64,000 bases of DNA from CAYMUL01 sp964393605. GTDB lineage: Bacteria > Bacteroidota > Ignavibacteria > Ignavibacteriales > Ignavibacteriaceae. The notes under the pieces were generated by a model. It ran no database searches and was not told the DNA's origin. It saw only the letters and a list, made by a program, of their open reading frames with translations. The stretch is from the NCBI GenBank assembly GCA_964393605.1, contig CAYMUL010000008.1, forward strand, positions 62,001-126,000. The letters run 5' to 3'. A program made the position numbers and the translations under genes. Of this stretch, positions 27,301-35,248 are shown piece after piece. Numbering within the stretch: position 1 is the stretch's first letter; each line of letters starts with the position of its first letter.

Positions 27301-28016
27301 AACTTGGCTATCGTGCCGATGTGGCGGGCAACGGACTTGAAGCTCTCGATCTGGTTGAGAAGATTGAGTACGATCTGATTCTTATGGATGTATTCATGCC
27401 GGAAATGGATGGACTTGAAGCTACAAAACAAATTATTCAACGCTTGGGAGATGATAGACCATTTATTATTGCGATGACCGCAAACGCAATGCAAGGTGAT
27501 AGAGAAATGTGCATCGATGCCGGAATGGATGACTATCTTTCCAAACCGATTCGCATTGACGAACTGCAAAAAGTTTTCCAAAATTATGGCGAGAAAATTT
27601 TTGCTAAAAAAGGAAATTTGATTGAACAACTTCAACATCAAAAACTTGATACACAGGTAATTAACGAAACAGATATTCCATTTCTCAATGACATGCAGAG
27701 CGAAGAAGATTTAAGTTTCTTCGTTGAACTTATCGACATGTATCTCGATGATGCGCCAAAAGTAATTCAAAGCATTTGCGAATCGGTTGACGAAGGCAAC
27801 GGCGAACGCATTACTTTTTTTAGCCATAAATTGAAAGGCAGTAGTTTATCGCTTGGCATCAACGCCGTCGCTGATGTAGTGATGGAATTAGAGGCAATCG
27901 GGAAGAAAAACGAAATTGAAAAAGCAAAATTCTTTTCTGATAAACTGGTGAATATTTTTGAAAGCGTTAAAACAGAATTACAACTTCTGAAAGAGAAGTA
28001 CGGTAAGTTTGTTTGA
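24393..28016 (+). CDS. Cytoplasmic hybrid sensor histidine kinase (PAS-PAS-GAF-HisKA-HATPase-REC-REC-Hpt)
   Basis: 1207 residues without membrane helices or signal. A novel-looking helical N-terminus (1-110) is followed by two PAS domains (about 120-235 and 240-360) and a GAF domain (about 385-530). HisKA has the phospho-acceptor H568 (MMSHEIRTPMNG). HATPase_c has NLIGNSIKFT, DTGIGIP and GGTGLGL. Two receiver domains have D856 (FDFQMPEMDG) and D999 (LMDVFMPEMDG), and a C-terminal Hpt domain has H1145 (FFSHKLKGSS). It can therefore run a full internal phosphorelay. The start is TTG with a weak ribosome site, so a nearby start is possible. The output partner is not adjacent. Confidence 0.92.
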   Translation: MLSELFQKLDSFSNEERGKLLSQVESLLQSIRTSSNANHYSHLVSLLEIISEGLKTSKPKADNFKKSDLRKTRERLTQEISDTDGEKYLQVEKDIFHSFLKKFEAVEDFVNKQSDFELLVNSSMDVIFRISPTGKLIYVSPSILSVLGYTTNESIGKSFIDFVAKDERRVAFLSLSKFFKEKKLTNLQIKLTKKDGTEIPTEVNGILVEVGDKSWGQGTIRDVSERIAAEAEHEATLAFFKMVWEQSADAMRIVNKDGIVLQCNEAYAKLSNKPKSEIEGKPLNIIYSNEIKERILSHFKANFADRTIKPRYETYTTYWDGRKKYLDISSSFLHHNHDEDALLNIFRDISTQKENEDLIGKKDDLLQGITVVSKILIQEPNLDIALERTVETLARASHVDRVYIYKNFNDAESGKILFQDMYEWTAEGVVNQKIALAGKFISYDRFAAVRMYEKLNAGSIIRLIVPELPPEEKAVFMDSDIQSIILAPIKVANEFWGFIGFDSCLSLRKWTEDDESVLTTIASILGGAIERKVAMDELHEKNIELDKALEQSNLAAKAKSEFLAMMSHEIRTPMNGVIGMTGLLLDTKLTKEQREFVDTIRVSGEQLLVIINDILDFSKIESERMELEEHPFDLRDCIEETLDLLSSRASDKGLDLLYQIHEGVPPVIVSDITRLRQIFTNLIGNSIKFTPKGDVFVSVETIKKEGAHFELLFKVKDTGIGIPEDRMDRLFKPFSQVDSSTTRVYGGTGLGLVISKKLAELMGGTMWVESKLGEGSTFLFTVKCEGKHEQTRVYMRSRQPEIEGRRILIVDDNETNRRILDLQTKNWGMKPVLVESPLAALDLLEKGEKFDLGIFDFQMPEMDGMHLVQSLREKKDVDQFPVIILTSLGRKEDEKILKELRISKFLNKPIKQSNLYESIISTLGGEIKHLPEKQKKVYLDSSLGKQYPMKLLLAEDNQVNQRVALRVLEKLGYRADVAGNGLEALDLVEKIEYDLILMDVFMPEMDGLEATKQIIQRLGDDRPFIIAMTANAMQGDREMCIDAGMDDYLSKPIRIDELQKVFQNYGEKIFAKKGNLIEQLQHQKLDTQVINETDIPFLNDMQSEEDLSFFVELIDMYLDDAPKVIQSICESVDEGNGERITFFSHKLKGSSLSLGINAVADVVMELEAIGKKNEIEKAKFFSDKLVNIFESVKTELQLLKEKYGKFV

Positions 28017-28022
28017 TATTTT

Positions 28023-28994
28023 ATGTCTGAAAAAAAACAGCGTGCGCCGCGAAACAAAACATTAACTCTTTCGGATGAAGAACTGCAATCCTTTCGTATC
28101 GAGTTTTTCAAGCCGACGAATAATTCAAACCCCGAACATTTCAAGAATAAAATAATTTGCTCAGATTTTTTTGAAGCGATAAAATTTATTCCCGATGCTT
28201 TCGTCGATCTCGTATTTGCAGACCCGCCTTACAACATCGATAAAAAATTTCGTACAATAAATTTCAAAAGTAGCAGCAACGAAACATACATGCACTGGTT
28301 GGAAAGTTGGTTTGTCGAAATTAAAAGAATAATGAAGCCGACTGCATCATTTTATTTCTGTGGCGATTGGAGAAGTTCATCGCCGATTCAGTCCGCGCTT
28401 GAAAAATTTTTTATCCTTCAAAATCGGATTACCTGGGAGAGAGAGAAGGGAAGAGCGGCAAATTCAAATTGGAAAAATGCACACGAAGACATCTGGTTTT
28501 GCACGAACTCCGAAAATTTTTCTTTTAATCTCGACGCAGTAAAAATTAAGCGGAAAGTAATTGCACCGTATAAAATTTCCGGTGAACCCAAAGATTGGGC
28601 GGAGGAGAAGGAGGGGAATTTCAGAATCACAGCACCGTCAAATTTGTGGACAGATATTTCTGTTCCGTTTTGGTCGATGGCTGAAAATACAGAACACCCG
28701 ACACAGAAGCCGGAAAAACTTCTTGCAAAAATTATTCTCGCCTCTTCAAATGAAAATGAAATTGTCTTCGATCCTTTTATGGGAAGCGGAACTACTTGCG
28801 TCGCGGCAAAAAAATTAAATCGGAAATACTTAGGAATTGAAATTGACGAACACTATTGCGCGCTTTCCGCGAAGCGTCTCGCAATTGCGGCGAAGGACAA
28901 TTCAATTCAAGGTTATGCAGATGGAATTTTTTACGAACGAAATTCTTTTCCTCATCAAAAAAAAGAAAGCAAGCAAATTTTTTTTGGATTGTAA
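28023..28994 (+). CDS. DNA methyltransferase, amino-methylating, beta-type motif order
   Basis: 323 residues. The catalytic motif IV DPPYNI (residues 67-72) comes before the AdoMet-binding motif I (DPFMGSGTTCVAAKKL, about 255-270), the order of beta-class N6-adenine/N4-cytosine enzymes such as HinfI and CcrM. The region between (about 100-230) should carry target recognition. No restriction endonuclease gene adjoins it, so it is probably an orphan or housekeeping methylase. It starts 6 bases after the kinase stop. The recognition site cannot be predicted from the sequence. Confidence 0.9.
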   Translation: MSEKKQRAPRNKTLTLSDEELQSFRIEFFKPTNNSNPEHFKNKIICSDFFEAIKFIPDAFVDLVFADPPYNIDKKFRTINFKSSSNETYMHWLESWFVEIKRIMKPTASFYFCGDWRSSSPIQSALEKFFILQNRITWEREKGRAANSNWKNAHEDIWFCTNSENFSFNLDAVKIKRKVIAPYKISGEPKDWAEEKEGNFRITAPSNLWTDISVPFWSMAENTEHPTQKPEKLLAKIILASSNENEIVFDPFMGSGTTCVAAKKLNRKYLGIEIDEHYCALSAKRLAIAAKDNSIQGYADGIFYERNSFPHQKKESKQIFFGL

Positions 28995-29036
28995 AATTTC
29001 TCTTCATTAAAGAATTTCGAATCGTGTTTTAAAATT

Positions 29037-29130
29037 ATCCGGGCAGCATTCAACAATCGGCTACCCAACCCCGCCAGGTCCGGAAGGAAGCAACGGTCAG
29101 TATTTCGGTTGTGTGAGTGTCTGTTCGGAT
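29037..29130 (+). ncRNA. ffs: Signal recognition particle RNA, small bacterial (4.5S) type
   Basis: The conserved domain IV hairpin is present: CCAGGTCCGGAAGGAAGCAA, the Ffh-binding asymmetric loop and GGAA tetraloop. The ends pair as ATCCGGGCAG (29037-29046) with CTGTTCGGAT (29121-29130) with G-U pairs. The run of T at 29130-29139 makes a terminator with the closing stem. Length about 94 nt fits the short 4.5S class without an Alu domain. Confidence 0.93.
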
Positions 29131-29212
29131 TTTTTTTTTGAATGAAGACTCATCTTTTGCGCGGCTATAATTCCAATCATTTTTAATAATACATGATAAA
29201 TATGAGATATTT

Positions 29213-29256
29213 CGATCGTAATCGAAAAATATTATAATATTTGGCGATTATAATCG
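29213..29256. promoter_or_regulatory. Paired palindrome upstream of the DUF4143-type ATPase gene
   Basis: Two similar units of about 32 bases stand in tandem. The first centres on CGATCGTAATCG (29213-29224), a near palindrome. The second centres on CGATTATAATCG (29245-29256), a perfect palindrome. Each is followed by AAAATTATT-like sequence. The centres are 32 bases apart, about three helical turns, which suits two dimers on one DNA face. They end 37 bases before the ATG. I infer an operator or promoter element; no regulator gene is adjacent. Confidence 0.5.
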
Positions 29257-29292
29257 AAAATTATTATGTTTTGGGTGTGAATTGAGAATTTT

Positions 29293-30438
29293 ATGATACA
29301 GAGAGAAATACAACCAAAAATCGAGAACAAACTTTTTACGGGAAAGTTACTCATCATTTACGGCACGAGGCAGGTCGGCAAAACAACTTTACTCAAGTCA
29401 ATTTCTGAAAAATTTGGAGAAACTTCGCTCTTTCTAAATTGCGATGAACCCGATATCCGATTGATGCTAACCGACGCAACTTTAACTATATTAAAAAATC
29501 TTGTCGGTTCGAAAAAAATAATTTTCATCGATGAAGCGCAGCGTGTTAAAAATATTGGACTGACTTTAAAATTATTCGCAGATGAATTAAAACATGTTCA
29601 AGTAATTGCTACAGGTTCTTCCGCGTTTGAATTATCCAACGAAATAAATGAACCATTGACAGGAAGAAAAATTGAATTTCTGTTGCTCCCTTTTTCGATG
29701 CGAGAGTTGTGCAACAACAGAGGATTTTTAGAAACGAAACGCATGCTCGAAGAAAGAATTCTTTTCGGTTTATATCCCGAAGTTGTGCAACATTCAGGTG
29801 AGAGCAAACCGATTCTCAAAGAAATTACTCGCAGTTATTTATTTAAAGATATTTTAAGTTTTCAAGGAATCAGAAAGCCCGAGCCGGTTGAAAAATTATT
29901 AATTGTTCTTGCCGCGCAAATTGGAAGTGAAGTTTCTTATAATGAATTAGCGAACACAGTCGGAATAGATAAAGACACGGTCTCAAAATATATCGATATT
30001 CTCGAGAAGGCATTCATCATTTATAAGTTAAATCCCTTCAGCAGAAATGTAAGAACCGAAGTAACAAAATTGAAAAAGATATATTTTTATGATACTGGCA
30101 TCAGGAATATGTTATTGACGAATTTGAAACCTCTTCATACTCGCAATGATAAAGGACAGTTGTGGGAAAATTTTTTGATGACGGAAAGAATGAAAAGAAA
30201 TCTTGCGATGGATATTGATTCCAAAAGATTTTTCTGGAGAACTACACAGCAGCAGGAAGTTGATTATATCGAAGAACTCGATGGAGAACTTTATGCATTC
30301 GAATTCAGCTTCAATGAAAATTCAAAGAAAAAATTTCCCAAAACATTTTTGAATAATTATGTTGTTAATCAAAGTAAGATCATCCATCAAAATAATTTTG
30401 ACGAATTTCTGGAGATGGGTGAAACGATTGCGCCATAG
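29293..30438 (+). CDS. AAA-type ATPase with DUF4143-like C-terminal domain
   Basis: 381 residues. Walker A is GTRQVGKTT (24-32) and Walker B IIFIDEAQR (about 73-81). ATGSSAFEL resembles the sensor region, with a GRKIEFLLLPFSM segment typical of this family. A winged-helix-like part (SYNELANTVGIDKDTVSKYIDILEKAF is split over 200-260) precedes the C-terminal domain, which carries the nuclease-like VDYIEELDGELYAFEF. Relatives usually have an E-x-K here, but this copy reads FEFSFN, so a putative catalytic lysine is missing. Such genes are mobile, scattered and of unknown role. It stands alone. Confidence 0.8.
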   Translation: MIQREIQPKIENKLFTGKLLIIYGTRQVGKTTLLKSISEKFGETSLFLNCDEPDIRLMLTDATLTILKNLVGSKKIIFIDEAQRVKNIGLTLKLFADELKHVQVIATGSSAFELSNEINEPLTGRKIEFLLLPFSMRELCNNRGFLETKRMLEERILFGLYPEVVQHSGESKPILKEITRSYLFKDILSFQGIRKPEPVEKLLIVLAAQIGSEVSYNELANTVGIDKDTVSKYIDILEKAFIIYKLNPFSRNVRTEVTKLKKIYFYDTGIRNMLLTNLKPLHTRNDKGQLWENFLMTERMKRNLAMDIDSKRFFWRTTQQQEVDYIEELDGELYAFEFSFNENSKKKFPKTFLNNYVVNQSKIIHQNNFDEFLEMGETIAP

Positions 30439-30528
30439 ATTATTCTTCTTCGGAGTTTTTCAATTCAACCCGAATGAATATCTTTACAAAAAGATTTTAA
30501 TAATTCCCTTTTAAAGCACACGAAGAAA

Positions 30529-32748
30529 TTGATAAACAAATTCGCGAAACATCTTTTATTCATTGCAACAATCGCATTTCTTTTTTCCGCATGTTCCTCA
30601 AAGAAAAATGAAAATGAAATCGTTATCTGGCACAACATGCGCCCGGAAGAAAAATCGATTCTTCAAAAACAAATAAACGATTTCGAAAAACTCAACCCCG
30701 GAATTAAAGTAACTCAGCTTTACAAAGAAACCGAAGAGATGCGTTCGGGCTTTATTGTTGCGGCTATCGGCGGGCAAGGTCCCGATTTGATTTACGGTCC
30801 CTCCGATCAAGCTGGTCCTTTTGCAGAGATGAATATTATTAAGCAACTCGATACAATATTTGCAAAAGATTACATCGATTCATTTAATGAAAATGCTTTG
30901 ATAAGGATTGACGGAAAGCTTTGGCAACTTGCGGATAAACTCGGCAATCATCTTACGCTTGTGTACAATAAAAAATTAATTTCTACTCCGCCGAAAACGG
31001 ATTTGGAATTAATCGAAATCGGGAAAGCATTAACAAAAGATTTAAACAATGATGGAAAGATTGATCAATACGGATTAGTTTGGAATTATACCGAACCATA
31101 TTTCTTCATTCCTTTCTTAACTGGTTACGGCGGATGGGTTATAGATAGTTTGAATAATCCCACGCTCAACACACCTCAAATTTTGAAGGCATTGCAGTTC
31201 ATTCGCGATTTGCGCGATAAACATAAAATCATTCCCAACGAAGCGGATTACGATATTGCAGACATACTTTTCAAAGAGGGGAAAGCCGCAATGATCATCA
31301 ATGGCGATTGGAGTTGGTCGAGCTACGGCAACACAGGAATCGATTATGGAATTTCCGTTCTGCCCATAATTTCCGAAACGGGGTTGCATGCAAAACCGAT
31401 GGTCGCTCCGAAAGGTTTTTCCATCAATCAAAATGTAGATGACGAAAAAATTGTTATCGTAAAAAATCTTTTAGAATTTCTTTTGAGCGATGAAAACCAA
31501 CTTGCCACTGCACTCGAAGTAAAAACTTATCCGAGCAAAAAAAATCTTTACAGCAATGAAAAACTTTTAGCCGATCCAATACTTTCAAACTCACAGGAAC
31601 AAATTAGAAACGGTGTTCCGCTTCCGATAGTTACAGAGATGCGCGCTATTTGGGATGCGATGCGCCCTTCTTATCAAGCTGTTCTCGGTGGGGCAATGAC
31701 TTCTGAAGCGGCAGCAAAAAAAATGCAGACGGATGCCGAACTAAAAATCAAGGAGTTGCGGGAAGATATCGAAAATCCGATTTGGGGTTTGATAATTCAA
31801 CTCACGTTTCTCGCGGCAATTTCTATTTTAATTTTTACACTGAGGAAAAGCATTTCAACATTCTTTAAAAATTTTGTTAAAGATTCATTCGCATACATAC
31901 TGGCATTGCCGGCGTTGCTGGTAATGTTTGCTGTAATTTTTTATCCATTCTTTTATAATCTTATTTTATCTTTTTCGAATATGAGTCTCGCGCATATTCA
32001 CGATTGGAGTATCGTCGGCTTTGTGCAATACGCAAAAGTTTTCAGCGAGCCGCAGTTTTACGAAATCTTTTTGAAAACAATTATCTGGACTGCCGCGAAT
32101 GTTTTCTTTCATGTATTCATCGGCGTTACGCTTGCAATTCTTCTAAACAAAAAACTTCCCGGTAGTCAGTTGTTTAGAGTGTTGTTAATATTGCCGTGGG
32201 CTGTTCCGCAATATATCGTTGCATTAACGTGGAGAGGGATGTTTAATTATGAGTATGGTTCGATTAATCTTTTGCTCGTAAAATATTTATCACTTTCTCC
32301 AATCGAATGGTTGAAATCTCCGACAGAAGCATTCATCGCGGTTATAATAACAAATATCTGGCTTGGTTTTCCGTTCATGATGATAATCGCACTCGGCGCG
32401 TTGCAAAGCATTCCCGCAGAACTTTATGAAGCCGCAGATATCGACGGCGCAAAATGGTTTCACAAATTAAAGAACATCACAATCCCACTAATTAAGCCTG
32501 TTCTGTTGCCGGCGATTACTCTTGGCGTAATTTGGACTTTCAACAACATCAACGTTGTTTGGCTTGTCAGCAATGCGGGTGAGCCATCCGAGAAAACGCA
32601 CATACTTGTTTCGTATGTGTACAAAGCCGCATTCAATTTATATCGTTACGGTTACGCAGCGGCTTTCAGCATGATTTTATTTTTGATTCTCCTCGCTTTC
32701 GGATTAACATTTTTGAAGAAGACAAAAGCAACTGAATCGGTTTATTAA
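30529..32748 (+). CDS. Sugar ABC transporter: solute-binding protein fused to MalF-type permease
   Basis: 739 residues from a TTG start. A lipoprotein-like signal (LLFIATIAFLFSAC) leads into a family 1/MalE-type binding protein (about 25-415: IVIWHNMRPEEK, GQGPDLIYGPSDQAG, KAAMIINGDWSW). A membrane helix at about 420-440 joins it to a MalF-type permease (445-735) with the EAA loop ELYEAADIDGAKWFHKLKNI. Binding protein and permease are normally separate genes, so this covalent pair is unusual. The MalG-type partner follows 12 bases later. No ATP-binding subunit is near, so a shared ATPase is probable. The substrate is likely an oligosaccharide, by family only. Confidence 0.88.
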   Translation: MINKFAKHLLFIATIAFLFSACSSKKNENEIVIWHNMRPEEKSILQKQINDFEKLNPGIKVTQLYKETEEMRSGFIVAAIGGQGPDLIYGPSDQAGPFAEMNIIKQLDTIFAKDYIDSFNENALIRIDGKLWQLADKLGNHLTLVYNKKLISTPPKTDLELIEIGKALTKDLNNDGKIDQYGLVWNYTEPYFFIPFLTGYGGWVIDSLNNPTLNTPQILKALQFIRDLRDKHKIIPNEADYDIADILFKEGKAAMIINGDWSWSSYGNTGIDYGISVLPIISETGLHAKPMVAPKGFSINQNVDDEKIVIVKNLLEFLLSDENQLATALEVKTYPSKKNLYSNEKLLADPILSNSQEQIRNGVPLPIVTEMRAIWDAMRPSYQAVLGGAMTSEAAAKKMQTDAELKIKELREDIENPIWGLIIQLTFLAAISILIFTLRKSISTFFKNFVKDSFAYILALPALLVMFAVIFYPFFYNLILSFSNMSLAHIHDWSIVGFVQYAKVFSEPQFYEIFLKTIIWTAANVFFHVFIGVTLAILLNKKLPGSQLFRVLLILPWAVPQYIVALTWRGMFNYEYGSINLLLVKYLSLSPIEWLKSPTEAFIAVIITNIWLGFPFMMIIALGALQSIPAELYEAADIDGAKWFHKLKNITIPLIKPVLLPAITLGVIWTFNNINVVWLVSNAGEPSEKTHILVSYVYKAAFNLYRYGYAAAFSMILFLILLAFGLTFLKKTKATESVY

Positions 32749-32760
32749 AAATTTGAAGGA

Positions 32761-33612
32761 ATGAAAATGCTTTCTGCTCAGAAGAAAAAAATTTATATCG
32801 TCAATGCATTCACCTATTTATTTCTAATCGGCTTCACACTCATAGCACTTTACCCGATCGTAAATGTATTCACAATTTCTTTACGCCCCGATGATAAACT
32901 GCTTTCAACTTCGCTGGCAATAATTCCCGAGAATGCGAGTTTCAAACAATACATTAATCTTTTTACGAATCAACCATTTCTTTTGTGGGTTTGGAATTCG
33001 ACGATCGTAAGTGCTGTTGTAACATTTACCGGCGTTGCCCTTGCGTCAACAGCGGGATACGCTTTATCACGTTTCCAATTTATCGGAAAGCAAGTCAGTA
33101 TGCTCGGAATATTGACGACGCAAATGTTTCCCGCCACAATGTTGCTACTCCCGATGTACATAATGTTAATCAAATTGGAATTGTTGAATAGTTATCTCGG
33201 AATAATTGTTGTCTATTCTGCAACTGCGCTGCCGTTTTGCGTCTGGCAGATGAAAGGATATTACGACACGATTCCCTTCAGTTTGGAAGAGAGTGCGAGA
33301 ATTGATGGTTGCAATCGATGGCAGGCATTTTATAAAATTATTTTACCGTTGGCGGCACCCGCGCTGGTAATCACTGCGCTATTTTCATTCATGACTGCGT
33401 GGTCGGAGTACATTGTTGCCGCGCAGGTACTTCAAGAAACCGAACTTTATACTTTGCCGTTAGGGTTGAAATCATTTCAATCCAATCTTACAACGGAGTG
33501 GGGATTGTACGCCGCCGCATCTCTTGTTGTCAGTATTCCCGTTGTTGTGTTGTTTGTAATATTGAGTAAATGGTTAGTGTCAGGTTTAACGCTCGGAAGT
33601 GTGAAAGGTTAA
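32761..33612 (+). CDS. Sugar ABC transporter permease, MalG type
   Basis: 283 residues with six predicted membrane helices, starting YIVNAFTYLFLIGFTLIALYP. The EAA loop contacting the ATPase is LEESARIDGCNRWQAFYKI, about residues 178-196. The C-terminus VSGLTLGSVKG is typical of MalG-like carbohydrate permeases. It pairs with the fused binding-protein/permease upstream. Its stop lies one base from the end of the convergent murB gene. No ATPase gene is in the operon. Confidence 0.92.
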   Translation: MKMLSAQKKKIYIVNAFTYLFLIGFTLIALYPIVNVFTISLRPDDKLLSTSLAIIPENASFKQYINLFTNQPFLLWVWNSTIVSAVVTFTGVALASTAGYALSRFQFIGKQVSMLGILTTQMFPATMLLLPMYIMLIKLELLNSYLGIIVVYSATALPFCVWQMKGYYDTIPFSLEESARIDGCNRWQAFYKIILPLAAPALVITALFSFMTAWSEYIVAAQVLQETELYTLPLGLKSFQSNLTTEWGLYAAASLVVSIPVVVLFVILSKWLVSGLTLGSVKG

Positions 33613-33613
33613 T

Positions 33614-34630
33614 TCAAATAATATTGACTTCCTCTTCGAGATGAATTTGAAATTTTTCGAAGACTTCTTTTTGAACTTTATTTTTTAGAGAAAGAATTTC
33701 ACTCGCAATTGCGCCTCCATAATTTACAATCACAAGCGGTTGACGATCGTGAATGCCGACTCTCCCTTCTCTGTAGCCCTTCAAACCACACTGCTCAATT
33801 AACCATGCTGCGGGAATTTTATATTTATTTTCTTCACTTTTAAAAAATTTTATTTCGGGGAACTCGCGTTTGAGTGAGTGGAAATGCGATTCATCAAGCG
33901 TTGGATTCTTAAAAAAACTTCCCGCATTGCCAATAATTTTTGGATCGGGTAATTTATTTTTGCGAATCTTGATAACAGTATCACGAACATCTTGAATTGT
34001 GAATTCATTTTTTTTCGTTTTGTTAAGCTCTTCAGCAAGATTTCCGTACGAAAGATTTAGCTTCGGTTTTGTTGAAAGTATAAAGACCACTGAAGTGATG
34101 ATTACACGATTCTTCAATTCATTTTTAAAGATGCTGTCGCGATAACCGAGTCTACATTCTTCTTTTGAAAGAGAAAACTTTTCGGAGTTGTGAAGAAAAA
34201 ATCCATTCACAAAAAGTAAAGTGTTAGAAACTTCTTGCCCATACGCACCAATATTTTGAATCGGAGCGGCACCGACATTTCCCGGAATTAGCGACAGGTT
34301 TTCAATTCCTCCAAAATTATTTTCTACACAAAATTGAACAAGTTCATCCCAAACTTTTCCTGCGCCAATTTCGAGCAATACGTAATCGTCTTTTCGCTCC
34401 GTAATTTTTACAAATGAATTTTTGTATTCAATAACGATGCCGTCAAAGTCTTTTGTGAGGAGAATATTACTTCCACTTCCGATGATAAGATGCTTTAACT
34501 TTTTATCACGAATGAAATTAAGAATTTCGAGTAGCTCTGCATCGTCATTGCACGAAGCAAAATATTCTGTTGAAACATCGAGTTGAAAAGTATTGTGTGG
34601 CTTTAGCGAATAGTTTTTGAGTATGTTCAT
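33614..34630 (-). CDS. murB: UDP-N-acetylenolpyruvoylglucosamine reductase
   Basis: 338 residues of the FAD-dependent type I enzyme: NTFQLDVSTEYF, the FAD-binding IIGSGSNILLTKDFDG, GGIENLSLIPGNVGAAPIQNIGAYGQEV (in pieces along 115-145), GYRDSIFK and NAGSFFKNP with the proton-donor serine. AWLIEQCGLKG and a final substrate-binding Glu region complete it. It makes UDP-MurNAc for peptidoglycan. It stands alone here, outside any mur cluster. Confidence 0.95.
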   Translation of the reverse strand: MNILKNYSLKPHNTFQLDVSTEYFASCNDDAELLEILNFIRDKKLKHLIIGSGSNILLTKDFDGIVIEYKNSFVKITERKDDYVLLEIGAGKVWDELVQFCVENNFGGIENLSLIPGNVGAAPIQNIGAYGQEVSNTLLFVNGFFLHNSEKFSLSKEECRLGYRDSIFKNELKNRVIITSVVFILSTKPKLNLSYGNLAEELNKTKKNEFTIQDVRDTVIKIRKNKLPDPKIIGNAGSFFKNPTLDESHFHSLKREFPEIKFFKSEENKYKIPAAWLIEQCGLKGYREGRVGIHDRQPLVIVNYGGAIASEILSLKNKVQKEVFEKFQIHLEEEVNII

Positions 34631-34745
34631 TTATCGAATAATTAGTTACTCAAAATTAAATAATTAACTTTAAAACATTCGTTCTTATTTTGAATTTTTC
34701 ATTTAATTCAAACACTAAAAAAAATATTTTAAAATTTATAAAAAA

Positions 34746-34988
34746 ATGCCAACTATTTTGTTCATCTTGGGATGGGGGCTTTACTTTTGGTCGAATGAAG
34801 GAAAGGAACCAATGTATGCTGAAAAAGGAGGGATGGAGTGTAAATTCTGGTTGGATATTGAAAATTTTGATTTAAAAATAGCTTTCGAATATAAACTATC
34901 CCCACAATCAAGAAGGGAAATTAAGAAAATTATTTTTGATCATTTTGACTATATTATTTCTGAATGGAAAAAATATTTTAATGAATGA
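34746..34988 (+). CDS. DUF4160-like small protein
   Basis: 80 residues: MPTILFILGWGLYFWSNEG, then KFWLD, and a helical C-terminus ending SEWKKYFNE, the pattern of DUF4160. Family members usually carry a P-H-(V/I)-H-V-x-K-G segment. Here it reads EPMYAEKGG, with both histidines gone, apparently through a small deletion. Its stop overlaps the start of a DUF2442 gene as ATGA. DUF4160/DUF2442 pairs recur in bacteria and have been suspected to be toxin-antitoxin-like. That role is not proven. Confidence 0.75.
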   Translation: MPTILFILGWGLYFWSNEGKEPMYAEKGGMECKFWLDIENFDLKIAFEYKLSPQSRREIKKIIFDHFDYIISEWKKYFNE

Positions 34989-35248
34989 TGATGGAAAAAG
35001 CACATAAAATTACTTCGCTAAAATTTACAGATGATTCAATTGTAATCAACATTGATGGAAAACGTTTAGAATTCTTACTTGCAAAGATTTCTACAAAACT
35101 CGCAAACGCAAATAAATCCGAATTGTTGAATTACAGAATCAGTCCCGCCGGTTATGGAATTCACTGGAATTCCTTGGATGAAGATATTTCAATTAACGGA
35201 TTGTTGAAAATTGCAAAGCACTCATCCGCCGAAACTGTGGAGAATTAA
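34985..35248 (+). CDS. DUF2442-like small protein
   Basis: 87 residues. The N-terminus has the beta strands typical of DUF2442 (HKITSLKFTDDSIVINIDG), and the end has GYGIHWNSLDEDISINGLL, matching the family signature W-x-x-L-D-E-D-I-x-x-x-G-L-L. Three consecutive ATG codons at 34985-34993 make the exact start uncertain by two residues. It is coupled to the DUF4160-like gene and its stop overlaps that of the convergent fumarylacetoacetase gene by 4 bases. Function unproven. Confidence 0.78.
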   Translation: MMMEKAHKITSLKFTDDSIVINIDGKRLEFLLAKISTKLANANKSELLNYRISPAGYGIHWNSLDEDISINGLLKIAKHSSAETVEN

